From Deltaproteobacteria bacterium (lineage in GTDB: Bacteria; Myxococcota_A; Polyangia; GCA-2747355; JADLHG01), in contig JADLHG010000083.1 of the NCBI GenBank assembly GCA_020848905.1, positions 1 to 64,000 of the forward strand: a stretch of 64,000 nt of DNA, written 5' to 3'. Below the pieces are notes generated by a model. It worked only from the letters and a program-made list of their open reading frames with translations. It was not told the DNA's origin and did no database searches. This document shows, piece after piece, positions 18,357-26,489 of this stretch. Position 1 is the stretch's first letter. Every line of letters starts with the position of its first letter. The translations under genes were made by a program, and so were the position numbers.

Positions 18357-19805
18357 ATGCCGTATCGATCCAGTCCCGTGCGTCGCGCAAACGCGGGCGC
18401 CGCGCTCGTCCTCGCCTCGGTGCTTCACCTCGCCGCCTGTGCGGCTCACGCTCCGGGGGAAGGCCCCGACGAGCTGCGCGGCAAGAGCTCCCCCTCGGGC
18501 ACCTCGCCGTCGGTCTTCGGCGCGCAGCCGGCGCACCTGCCGAACGTGATCGCCCAGGCCCGCGCGATGAACCTCTCGTGGATGCGCTACCACCTGCGCT
18601 GGGACCTCATCGAGGCCACCCCGGGGACGTACGCCTGGAAGGCGGCCAACGACTCCGACATCGCCGCGATGGCCGAACAGAACCTGCCCGCCGTCTACAT
18701 CTTCGGCACGCCGGTCTGGGCGCGGCAGCCCGGCCGCGAGGGGAAGCTCTGCGGCCCGATCGACGCGAGCCAGGAGGCGGCGTTTCGGGCCTTCGTGCGT
18801 GCCGCCGTGAATCGCTACAAGCCCTGGGTGAGGTACTGGGAGCTCTGGAACGAGCCCGACGCGGCCTACGACCTGCTCGGCGCCACCTCTCCTTACGGGT
18901 GCTGGGGCGAGCTGACGCAGGAGAACTACGGCGGCGAGTACTACGCGCGCTTCCTCAAGGCCTTCAGCGAGGAGGTGAAGGCCGCGGACCCGACGGCGAA
19001 GGTGCTCTCGGGCGGCATCCTCCTCGGTTGCGACAACGATCCCGGCGGCGCGTGCGCGAACGGCAACGCGGGGACGAACCCCCGCTTCATCCAGGGCGTC
19101 CTTGAGGAGGAGGTTCGGCAGGGCGCGCGCTTCTTCGACATCCTGGCTTTCCACAGCTACGCCTACTTCAACAGCCTCGGGAAGGACTTCCAGCGCACCG
19201 CCGCGGCGTGGGGGCCCTTCGGCGTGCTCCACGGCAAGACCGACTACCTGCGCCGCCTGATGGGGCAGTACCAGTCGAGCCGCCCGCTGCTCATGAACGA
19301 GGGCGGGCTGATCGTGAGCGACAGCTGCCAGCTCAGCGAGCCGATCGTGCAGAACGCCGCCAACGAGGCCTGGCGCCTCTATCTCAGGACCTGGGCGCTC
19401 GGGCTCCTCGGCTCCGTCTGGTACACGCTCGACGCGCCCGGGTGGCGCTGCTCGGGGCTGCTCAACGAGGTGAACGGCGTCTCGCCGGCGACGGCGGTCT
19501 CGTTTCTCGCGAACACGCTCGCGGGGGCGACCTACGTGGGGTCCGTGGGCTCGGGGGTTGTGGAGGGGTACCGCTTCTGCAAGGGGGAGCTCGAGTATCG
19601 CGCGTACTTCACGAACGACGCGGCGCTCGGCGTCCAGCCCCTGCCCACGCCACCCGACGCGGTCGCGCTCTACGACAAGCTCGGCGCCCCGCTCGTCCTC
19701 GGCGAGTCGATCCCCGCCAGCTTCGAGCCGCTCCTCCTCGAGCGCCGGCCTGCCGGGGGCTGCAAGGACTACCGCGTCTACCTGCCCGTGATTCGCAAGA
19801 ACTGA
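18357..19805 (+). CDS. TIM-barrel glycoside hydrolase-like lipoprotein
   Basis: 482 residues from ATG 18357; longer in-frame starts lack a ribosome site. The lipoprotein signal reads LVLASVLHLAAC. The enzyme part has a strand-turn RYHLRWDLIEATPGTYAW, then VYIFGTPVWA, and the acid/base motif YWELWNEPD, which is the typical Asn-Glu of clan GH-A barrels such as GH5, GH39 and related families. A second acidic strand (RPLLMNEGGLIV) supplies the likely nucleophile Glu. The C-terminal part is beta-rich. The substrate is a glycan or glycoside that I cannot name. Confidence 0.78.
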   Translation: MPYRSSPVRRANAGAALVLASVLHLAACAAHAPGEGPDELRGKSSPSGTSPSVFGAQPAHLPNVIAQARAMNLSWMRYHLRWDLIEATPGTYAWKAANDSDIAAMAEQNLPAVYIFGTPVWARQPGREGKLCGPIDASQEAAFRAFVRAAVNRYKPWVRYWELWNEPDAAYDLLGATSPYGCWGELTQENYGGEYYARFLKAFSEEVKAADPTAKVLSGGILLGCDNDPGGACANGNAGTNPRFIQGVLEEEVRQGARFFDILAFHSYAYFNSLGKDFQRTAAAWGPFGVLHGKTDYLRRLMGQYQSSRPLLMNEGGLIVSDSCQLSEPIVQNAANEAWRLYLRTWALGLLGSVWYTLDAPGWRCSGLLNEVNGVSPATAVSFLANTLAGATYVGSVGSGVVEGYRFCKGELEYRAYFTNDAALGVQPLPTPPDAVALYDKLGAPLVLGESIPASFEPLLLERRPAGGCKDYRVYLPVIRKN

Positions 19806-19874
19806 CGGAGCGCGTTCGCGTCCGCCGCGCGCCTCGACCACCACAACCCGATCAGCTTGCTTCGGGACGGTGCC

Positions 19875-21200
19875 TCAGGTCGGGCTGCGCAGGTAGAGCG
19901 GGAACTCGAAGCCCGGACGGATCTCGAGCCAGAGGGTGAGCTGCCAGGCGTCGCGCAGCAGCTCGCGCCCCTTGGCCAGCACGGCGGGGTTCAGGCGCAG
20001 CGTGAGGCGAAGCCGCTGCGTGACCGTCTGGCCCGCGGGGAGGCGGACGGGACTGAGCTGCGTGCTGCCGACGTGGGTGCCGGCGTGCGCGAGCTCGAGG
20101 CGGTTCTTCTCGAGCACCACGTCGTAGGGGGTCGGGTTCTCGATCGCCACCGTGAGCTGCGCGCCGAGCTCCACGTTGCCGCTCACGAGGGCGCGCGCGG
20201 CGCGGAGGGCGGTGCTCACCCAGCCGGAGCCGGACTTGGGCAGGTCCAGCGCGAAGGAGGACCAGTCGGGGCGGTAGACGCACTTCAGGATCTGGCTCTT
20301 GTGGTGCAGCGCCAGGCCGAGCTGCGTGAAGGTGGTCGCGTTCCAAGCGAAGCAGGCGAGGACCGCGAGCAGCGCGAGGAGGCGGAGCGCGCGCGGCGGG
20401 ACGGGCGTCGCCTCGGCCACCGGGAGGAGCGCGGCAGCGAGGCGCGTGCCCGAGACCACGGCCCACGACATGGCGAGCACGTTGGCGCCGAAGAGCACGA
20501 GCACGCCGTCGGTCACGGGGAGCGAGGCGTCGCGGCCGACCCAGAGCGCGAGGACGATGGTGGGAGAGGCGAAGAAGGCGCCGAAGAGGAGCGCGGCGAG
20601 CGGGCGCTTGAGGAGCACGACGAAGAGGCGCGCGTAGGTCACGCCGTGGCGCTGCAGCAGCGGCGAGAGGAAGTCCACGGCGAAGGTGAAGACGAGGAAG
20701 CCGTAGCTGGCCCAGGTGGCGAGATCCTTGCGGAGCGGGCTCGGATCGTAGCCCACCCAGAAGATCAGCATCTGCGCCGTGAGGTAGAGGAGGACGAGCT
20801 TGAGCTCCTCGAACCCCTGGCGCCAGAGCGGGAGCTCGTGGCCCTCCTTGCCGGTGAGGACGGCGTCGCGCTCGAAGGCGGCGGAGAGTCTCTCCTTGAG
20901 CGGAAAGAGCAGCAGCGAGACGAGGAGCAGCGCGCCCGAGGCGACGGCGTTGACGAGCACCGCGCGGGCCTGGCTCTTCACGAGGTGCTCGACGAGGAGG
21001 TTTCCCGCGAAGCGGTAGCTCTCGGGGAGGAGGTACCCGGCGAGAGCGGCGCGCAGCGCTAGACCGTGCCCCTGCAGGAGCGTGCCGACGAGGCCGAGGA
21101 TGAGCCCGGCGAGGAGGAGGTACGCGACGAGCAGCCCGAGGCTACGCGTGCGCAGGCGCAGCGGGGCGACGAGCGCCTTGAAGGTGTCGAGGAGCAGCAT
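19875..21200 (-). CDS. Polytopic membrane protein with EI24-like domain and C-terminal LEA2-like domain
   Basis: 441 residues. The first 285 or so contain about six hydrophobic segments (for example LLVAYLLLAGLILGLVG, GALLLVSLLLFPL, LLALLAVLACFAW) with amphipathic loops, resembling the EI24/CysZ layout. The C-terminal 130 residues form a beta-rich domain: VELGAQLTVAIENPTPYDVVL, then NRLELAHAGTHVGS, then QTVTQRLRLTLRLNP. This is the pattern of LEA type-2 (WHy-like) domains, in which Asn-Pro after the third strand is typical. The fusion suggests a membrane protein with an exposed lipid- or protein-binding domain. Function not known. Confidence 0.65.
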   Translation of the reverse strand: MLLLDTFKALVAPLRLRTRSLGLLVAYLLLAGLILGLVGTLLQGHGLALRAALAGYLLPESYRFAGNLLVEHLVKSQARAVLVNAVASGALLLVSLLLFPLKERLSAAFERDAVLTGKEGHELPLWRQGFEELKLVLLYLTAQMLIFWVGYDPSPLRKDLATWASYGFLVFTFAVDFLSPLLQRHGVTYARLFVVLLKRPLAALLFGAFFASPTIVLALWVGRDASLPVTDGVLVLFGANVLAMSWAVVSGTRLAAALLPVAEATPVPPRALRLLALLAVLACFAWNATTFTQLGLALHHKSQILKCVYRPDWSSFALDLPKSGSGWVSTALRAARALVSGNVELGAQLTVAIENPTPYDVVLEKNRLELAHAGTHVGSTQLSPVRLPAGQTVTQRLRLTLRLNPAVLAKGRELLRDAWQLTLWLEIRPGFEFPLYLRSPT

Positions 21201-21262
21201 GGGCGGGGCCTCCCTTCGCCTCCGTCGAGCTTACCTTCTCTGGTACGCGGTGCGAGCGGCGC

Positions 21263-22291
21263 TCAGCGCGCGAGGTGCAGCAGGCGCGCCATGGAAGACA
21301 GAAAGGCGCGCAGGCCGCGCGGTCGTACCCGGGCGGCGGAGGAGCTGCTCGGGGCGACGGCGGGGGCAGTCGGCGCGTCGACCAGCGCGGCCAGGCGCTG
21401 CGCGAGCGCGGCGGCGGCTTCGGGCTTGCGCGCGCTGCGGAGGTACTCGTCCTTGGCGAGGTCGAGCAGGGGCGTGCGACCGTCCCTCGAGCGAACGACG
21501 TAGCGTTCACCCGAGCCCGTGAGCTCCATGGCCCAGGTGGCGCCGCCGGGGCTCTTCACGTCCTGCGTGCGGAAGGTGCCGCGCTTCTCGAGGATGTAGC
21601 CCGCGAGGGGGCCTTCGCTCAGCACGCTGTACTGGCGCCAGGTGCGGACGCGGACCGTCGGGTTCGCCGGGTCCATGGCCGTGTGGCCGACCGCCGCACC
21701 GTCTTCGTAGACGTGGAAGTCGACGCTGTCCTTCTCGAACCATCCGGCCTCGGGGCGCTTGGTGGAGGCGAAGAGCGTGGCCGAGGGGTCGCCGGGAGCG
21801 CGTCGGACTTCGTCGAGCCACGCGCGCGTCTCGGCGCGAAGTTCCTCGGGCAGAGGGCCCTTGGCGAGCGCCGCCTCCAGCCGGCGCGCGATGGTGCCCG
21901 GCTGCACCTTGCGCACCTCGGGCGTCTTGCCGTCCGTCTGCAGCCAGCCGCCGAGGTCGCGAAGGCTCTGCCGCACGTAGACGCGTCGGCCGTGGACCTT
22001 GGCGTAGTGGCCGCGCACGACGGCGAGCTCGGGTTGCTCTTCGACGGCTCGACCGGGCAGGGCCCGGAAGTAGGGTCGCTGTCCGCCGCGCTTCGGCTCG
22101 ACGTAGACGTAGCCCCAGCGTTTCAGCTCGGCCGGCGACCAGCCCTTGAGGCCCGGTCCGAGGCGCACCAGGCCCTCGGCGCCGGCTCCCGTCTTGGCGT
22201 GCGCCCCGACCGCTGCGAGCAGCACGAGTAGCGCGGCCGCTCGGGCGACCCCGCGGCGCGCGGATCGTTCTATGGAGAATCCTCGGTCCAT
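21263..22291 (-). CDS. Secreted protein of unknown function with GWSPxxLKxxG motif
   Basis: 342 residues from ATG 22291 with GGGAG upstream. The signal peptide is ARAAALLVLLAAVGAHA. An N-terminal motif reads GWSPAELKRWGYVYVEP followed by KRGGQRPYFR, which is matched near the C-terminus of the divergent neighbour. The middle is helical and charged. The C-terminal half is beta-rich (VDFHVYEDGAAVGHTAMD, YILEKRGTFRTQD) and ends with a Ser/Ala-rich stretch. Family not recognised. The upstream region between the two genes holds a repeat cluster and must carry both promoters. Confidence 0.66.
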   Translation of the reverse strand: MDRGFSIERSARRGVARAAALLVLLAAVGAHAKTGAGAEGLVRLGPGLKGWSPAELKRWGYVYVEPKRGGQRPYFRALPGRAVEEQPELAVVRGHYAKVHGRRVYVRQSLRDLGGWLQTDGKTPEVRKVQPGTIARRLEAALAKGPLPEELRAETRAWLDEVRRAPGDPSATLFASTKRPEAGWFEKDSVDFHVYEDGAAVGHTAMDPANPTVRVRTWRQYSVLSEGPLAGYILEKRGTFRTQDVKSPGGATWAMELTGSGERYVVRSRDGRTPLLDLAKDEYLRSARKPEAAAALAQRLAALVDAPTAPAVAPSSSSAARVRPRGLRAFLSSMARLLHLAR

Positions 22292-22796
22292 GCGCAGCTC
22301 CCTCAGCAACCGGGATGCCACTTTCTGGGCCGCGTCGTTCCCACAGGCCCGTGTCGTTCCCACCGGCCCGTGTCGTTCCCACCTGTCGTTCCCACCGGGG
22401 TAGAGTGCTGGACGGCGGATCGTAGCCCGCGGAATGTATGCGCATGGCGGGATGTACTGAGCATGCGCGCAGGGGAATGGAAGGGGAGTGGCTCCCGTGA
22501 TCCTTGCGGGAGGGAGGCGCAATCCCCGCCTCCCGCGTGGCGCCTCGAGCATCTACCGACTGGCCCACCTGCCAGGGCCGCGCAGTGCGGGCCGGGCCGA
22601 TGCGCTGAAACGCTGCAGCTATTCGCGCGGGGGCCGCGGCTTCGTGCGGCACACGAGCTGCATATCGCCCCGCGCTAGGGCCGCGATCCTTCGTGAGGTG
22701 CCGCGCGGCGACCCTCGCCACGCGGCGACGGCACGTTCGCGCAGCTCGGGTGGAGCGGTAGCGTGCCCCATCGGCGGCGCGCGACAGGAGGCGGAA
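22292..22796. other. Divergent intergenic region with a short-repeat cluster
   Basis: 505 bp between two divergent secreted-protein genes. At 22330-22402 the plus strand carries four to five copies of GTCGTTCCCAC with (C/A)(A/C)GGCCCGT between them; on the other strand this is GTGGGAACGAC, related to the GGGAAYGAC units near 3700-3870. The cluster lies 40-110 bp upstream of the minus-strand start codon. I see no clear promoter and no RNA gene in the rest. Confidence 0.6.
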
Positions 22797-23933
22797 ATGA
22801 CGACGTACCGAAGTGCCCTGTTCACCGCGCTGGCGGCCGCGCTCGCGTTCGCGCGTCCGATGGCTGCGCAGGCCGCCGACGAGCCGTCGACGCCCGAGCG
22901 GCGCTCGGAGGCGCTGGCCGTGCACGATGCAGTCGCGCAGGCCCTCGCCACGCAGCTTCGGGCCGGCGCGATGCCCTTGCCCGCGCTCCTGCAAGAGCTC
23001 CCACGATGGATCGTGGCGATTGCCGCGAACGAAGCGGACCGTGTGGCTCGCGTTCCTGGCGCTCCCGCGACGCAGCGCGATGGACGCGGGCACTTCCGCC
23101 CCGGCTGCGGGCTCTTCAAGGTGGACACCGGCGATGGGCGGGCCTCGGTCCAGCTCATGACCTCCAGCTTCAACCTTCCCCACTATGAGCCGACGGCCGA
23201 CGGGACGGCGATGGCCTCGATGTGGCTCAAGGTCACGCGCCGCAGCGAGGCGGGGGCGCAGCACTACCTCGCGCACGCGAGCGACAACGCCGCGCCCGAG
23301 GCGCCGACGACGCCCCTCGAGGTGCGCTTCGAGGTCATGAGCCGCTACCGCAACCGGCAGGGCTCCTACGGCGAGACGCCCTGGAGCGCCGGCGTGGGGC
23401 TCTTCGAATTCGTGGCCACGCGGGTCGGAACCGACGGGCGGAAGAAGTGGCTCGCGGTGAGCGCGCGACCGCACGCAGCCGGGAGCTGGGTCGTGCAGAC
23501 GCTCGGGACCACGGCCCGTCCGACGGCAGAGAGCGCCGCCGACGACGCCGTGTCCGTCGAACGCTACGAGCTCTTTCTCAAGGACGGCACGCGTCGCCGC
23601 CTCTCCCTCGAGGAGGGGCGTCGCCGCTGGGACTTCGAGACCAAGGTGCAGGTTTCCGAGGAGGGGCCGGTCTGGAACCGTGACTCCCTCGAGGCGCTCG
23701 GGATCCAGGTCGTCTTCCCCGTGAAGGGTGGTGCGCGGCGGCCCTACCTCCGGCGGGGCAAGGGGTTCAAGGCCGAGGTGGCGGCTCGGGGGGGCCGTGA
23801 TTTCGCCGAGATGGAATATCCGATCAACGCCGGGCAGACCTTCGCCGACGGCGTGACCTGGAAGGCGGGCCGCCGTCGGGGTGCCGCGTATCGCCCGGCG
23901 GAGCTCGCGGGTGGGCGCAAGGCCACGCCCTAA
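22797..23933 (+). CDS. Secreted protein of unknown function, partner of the divergent gene
   Basis: 378 residues from an ATG behind AGGAGG. The signal peptide (LFTALAAALAFARPMAAQAA) ends near residue 26. The mature protein has no transmembrane segment. A middle beta-rich part (FEVMSRYRNRQGSYGETPWS, GLFEFVATRVGTDGRKKW) is followed by a C-terminal motif VWNRDSLEALGIQVVFPVKG with RRPYLR right after. The same motif starts the divergent protein at 21263-22291. This shared element and the head-to-head order suggest the two products act together or share a ligand. I cannot assign a family. Confidence 0.68.
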   Translation: MTTYRSALFTALAAALAFARPMAAQAADEPSTPERRSEALAVHDAVAQALATQLRAGAMPLPALLQELPRWIVAIAANEADRVARVPGAPATQRDGRGHFRPGCGLFKVDTGDGRASVQLMTSSFNLPHYEPTADGTAMASMWLKVTRRSEAGAQHYLAHASDNAAPEAPTTPLEVRFEVMSRYRNRQGSYGETPWSAGVGLFEFVATRVGTDGRKKWLAVSARPHAAGSWVVQTLGTTARPTAESAADDAVSVERYELFLKDGTRRRLSLEEGRRRWDFETKVQVSEEGPVWNRDSLEALGIQVVFPVKGGARRPYLRRGKGFKAEVAARGGRDFAEMEYPINAGQTFADGVTWKAGRRRGAAYRPAELAGGRKATP

Positions 23934-23965
23934 AACATCGATCCGCCCTCTGCCCACGACCCGCC

Positions 23966-24025
23966 TTGACACCCGGACGAAACGGCGTCATATGACTTAA
24001 CAGCGTTACAAACTAAAACGCTGTT
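23966..24025 (+). promoter_or_regulatory. Promoter and inverted-repeat operator of the second exporter operon
   Basis: A perfect -35 TTGACA (23966-23971) is 17 bp from CATATG (23989-23994). Directly downstream a perfect 9-bp inverted repeat AACAGCGTT (23999-24007) and AACGCTGTT (24017-24025) with a 9-bp spacer covers the likely transcription start and ends 7 bp before the tetR ATG. TetR binding here would repress its own operon. The patch is AT-rich compared with its surroundings. Confidence 0.82.
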
Positions 24026-24032
24026 GAGTCCG

Positions 24033-24665
24033 ATGGGCACCAAGGAACGCCGCGACCGCCAGAAGCAGGCCACCCGGCAGAGGATCCTCGACGCGGCGCG
24101 CGAGCTCTTCGTGAAGGAGGGCTACGAGGCGGTGACCATGCGCAAGCTGGCCGCCGCCATCGAGTACTCCCCGACGGCGATCTATTTCCACTTCGCCGAC
24201 AAGGAGACGCTCTTTCGCGAGCTCTGCGTGCAGGACTTCCTGGCCATCAGCCACGAGTTCTTCCCGCTCGCGACGATCGCCGACCCCGTGGCCCGGATGC
24301 GGCAGCTCGGGCAGGTCTACGTGCGCTTCGCCCTCGCCTATCCGAACCACTACCGCCTGATGTTCATGACTCCGCACCCGCCGATCGACTCCGAGCAGGT
24401 GGGCTGCCATCTCGGCAACCCCCGGGACGACGGCTACGCCTTTCTGAAGCTGACGGTCGAGGAGGCGATGCGCCAGGGCCGCCTGCGCCCCGAGCTGACC
24501 GACGCCGAGGAGCTCGTACAGCTTCTCTGGGGCTCGCTGCACGGGATCATCGCCCTGCAGATCATCAAGGGGCAGGACACGGTCGTCCCGTGGCGCCCGC
24601 TCGAGGCCCTCGCCGAGCGCTTGATGGACATCCACCTGCGCGCGCTCCTGCGCGAGGAGGCCTAG
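24033..24665 (+). CDS. TetR-family transcriptional regulator of the second exporter operon
   Basis: 210 residues from ATG 24033; a TTG at 24024 lies inside the operator and is less likely. The helix-turn-helix reads VTMRKLAAAIEYSPTAIYFHF, with an ARELFVKEGYEA start typical of the family. The ligand-binding part contains several His and Met residues (HYRLMFMTPHPP). It heads the operon tetR-permease-ATPase-fusion protein and most likely represses it. The permease gene starts 4 bases after its stop. Confidence 0.92.
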   Translation: MGTKERRDRQKQATRQRILDAARELFVKEGYEAVTMRKLAAAIEYSPTAIYFHFADKETLFRELCVQDFLAISHEFFPLATIADPVARMRQLGQVYVRFALAYPNHYRLMFMTPHPPIDSEQVGCHLGNPRDDGYAFLKLTVEEAMRQGRLRPELTDAEELVQLLWGSLHGIIALQIIKGQDTVVPWRPLEALAERLMDIHLRALLREEA

Positions 24666-24669
24666 GCCG

Positions 24670-25797
24670 ATGGTCGACCTGGCGCGCAAGAACCTCCTCC
24701 ACGACAAGCTGCGCTTCCTGATCACCGTCTCGGGCGTGGCCTTCGCCGTCACCCTCGTGCTCGTCCAGGTGGGCCTCTTCTTCGGCATCCTCGAGAACGC
24801 CACCATCACCATCGAGCATCTGGGCGCCGACCTCTGGGTCACCTCCAAGAACACGCCAACGATCGACTTCCCGCACGCCTTCCCCGAGAGCCACGTGCAC
24901 CGCGTGCGTGGCCTCCCCGGCGTCGCGCGCGCCGACAACCTGATCGTGGGCTACATGAACCTGGCCCTGCCGACAGGCGCCGAGGAGACCGCCGCCGTCT
25001 ACGCCCTCGAGGACTTCGCCGCCTGGAACTTCCCCTGGAAGGTCGCCGAAGGGGACGTGCGCGACCTCCGCCGCGGCCGCTACTTCTTCCTCGACGACTC
25101 CGCGGCGAAGCGCTTCGGCGCCTTCAAGGTCGGCGAGTACCGCGAGGTGATGGGCCAGCGCCTGAAGCTCATCGGGCGCACCCAGGAAGCGCGCTCGTTC
25201 ACCACCACGCCCATCGCCTTCATGGACTACCGCCTCGCGCAGCAGCTCTCGCCCACGATGCTCGGCGGGCGGGCGCCCTTCATCCTCGTCAAGCTAGGCC
25301 CCGGGGCCGACCTGGCCGCCGTGCGCGCGGAGATCGCGCGCCGCCTGCCGCACCACGACGTGCTCACGAGCGCCGAGTGGGCCGCGCGCTGCCGCCATTA
25401 CTGGATCGTGAACACCGGCCTCGGCTTCAACATGTTCCTGACCGTCTTCCTCGGTTGCCTGGTCGGCGTCGTGGTCGTCGCGCAGACCCTCTACACCTCC
25501 ACCATGGAGCACCTCAAGGAGTTCGGCACCGTCAAGGCCATCGGCGGCAGCAACGGCCTCATCTACGGCATTCTCACGCGGCAGGCCCTCATCGCCGCCG
25601 TCTTCGGCTTCGTCCTCGGGGCCATCCCTTCCTATCTCCTCCGGCCGCTGGTCCTGAAGGTGGACCTGAAGCTGATCATCGGCCACGAGCTCGCGGCGCT
25701 GGTCTTCGTGGGCACGGTGCTCATGTGCCTCGGCGCGTCGCTCATCTCTTTTCGCAAGGTGGCCGGCATCGATCCCGCGCTGGTTTTCCGAGGCTGA
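24670..25797 (+). CDS. FtsX-like ABC transporter permease (DevC type)
   Basis: 375 residues. The N-terminal helix (FLITVSGVAFAVTLVLVQVGLFFG) is followed by GADLWVTSKNTPTIDF, a DevC hallmark. A periplasmic domain and three C-terminal helices (MFLTVFLGCLVGVVVVAQTLY, ALIAAVFGFVLGAIPSYL, LAALVFVGTVLMCLGASL) complete the topology. Heterocyst DevBCA exports glycolipids, and other members export hydrophobic compounds; the substrate here is unknown. The gene lies between tetR and the ATPase gene. Confidence 0.92.
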   Translation: MVDLARKNLLHDKLRFLITVSGVAFAVTLVLVQVGLFFGILENATITIEHLGADLWVTSKNTPTIDFPHAFPESHVHRVRGLPGVARADNLIVGYMNLALPTGAEETAAVYALEDFAAWNFPWKVAEGDVRDLRRGRYFFLDDSAAKRFGAFKVGEYREVMGQRLKLIGRTQEARSFTTTPIAFMDYRLAQQLSPTMLGGRAPFILVKLGPGADLAAVRAEIARRLPHHDVLTSAEWAARCRHYWIVNTGLGFNMFLTVFLGCLVGVVVVAQTLYTSTMEHLKEFGTVKAIGGSNGLIYGILTRQALIAAVFGFVLGAIPSYLLRPLVLKVDLKLIIGHELAALVFVGTVLMCLGASLISFRKVAGIDPALVFRG

Positions 25798-25809
25798 CGG
25801 AGGCGAGCC

Positions 25810-26481
25810 ATGGGCGTACTTCAAGCGCACGACGTGACGAAGACCTTCCGCGAAGGGCGCGAGCCGGTCGAGGTGCTGAAGGGCGTCTCGCTCACCCTCG
25901 CGCGCGGCGAGGTGCTCTCGCTCGAGGGGCCCTCGGGGTCGGGCAAGACCACCTTCCTCTCCATCCTCGGCTGCATCCTGACCCCGACCAGCGGCTCGCT
26001 GGTGGTGGATGGAGAGAGCGTGGACGCGCGCCGCCCCGAGCGGCTGCCCGAGCTCCGCAAGCGCTCCATCGGCTTCGTCTTCCAACAGTTCAACCTCTTT
26101 CCCGCGCTGACCGCCCTCGAGAACGTGGAGTTCGCCCTGAACATCAAAGGGGTCACCGGTCGCGCCGCCCGCAAGGAGGCCGAACGCGCGCTCGACGCCG
26201 TCGGGCTCTCCGACCGCCTGCGCTTCCTCCCGCGGGACCTCTCCGGTGGACAGAAGCAGCGCGTGGCGGTGGCGCGCGCGCTCGCCGGACGTCCCACGAT
26301 CCTTCTCGCCGACGAGCCGACGGCGAATCTCGACTCGGTGGTGGGGACGCAGGTGCTCGAGCTCTTTCGCGAGCTCGTGAAGCGCGAGAACGGCGCGCTC
26401 CTCGTGGTGACGCACGACCCCAAGGTGCGGGCGTTCGCCGACCGCGTGGTGCGCATCTCCGACGGACGTCTCGAAGCGTGA
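25810..26481 (+). CDS. ABC transporter ATP-binding protein (DevA/LolD-like)
   Basis: 223 residues. Walker A GPSGSGKTT, Q-loop FVFQQFNLFPAL, signature LSGGQKQ, Walker B ILLADEP and switch His VVTHDP are all present. It is compact, as is usual for ATPases that serve FtsX-like permeases. It begins 12 bp after the permease stop with a GGAGG-like site in the gap, and ends just before the fusion protein gene. Confidence 0.94.
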   Translation: MGVLQAHDVTKTFREGREPVEVLKGVSLTLARGEVLSLEGPSGSGKTTFLSILGCILTPTSGSLVVDGESVDARRPERLPELRKRSIGFVFQQFNLFPALTALENVEFALNIKGVTGRAARKEAERALDAVGLSDRLRFLPRDLSGGQKQRVAVARALAGRPTILLADEPTANLDSVVGTQVLELFRELVKRENGALLVVTHDPKVRAFADRVVRISDGRLEA

Positions 26482-26489
26482 GGGTGAAC

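Noticed and set aside
17760-19844. 694-codon minus-strand frame over the glycosidase gene
   Set aside because: No start with a ribosome site, low-complexity charged composition, and the plus strand codes a glycosidase with catalytic motifs.
21507-23972. 821-codon minus-strand frame spanning two divergent genes
   Set aside because: It crosses the promoter region and overlaps two genes with signal peptides and ribosome sites; composition is like other antisense frames.
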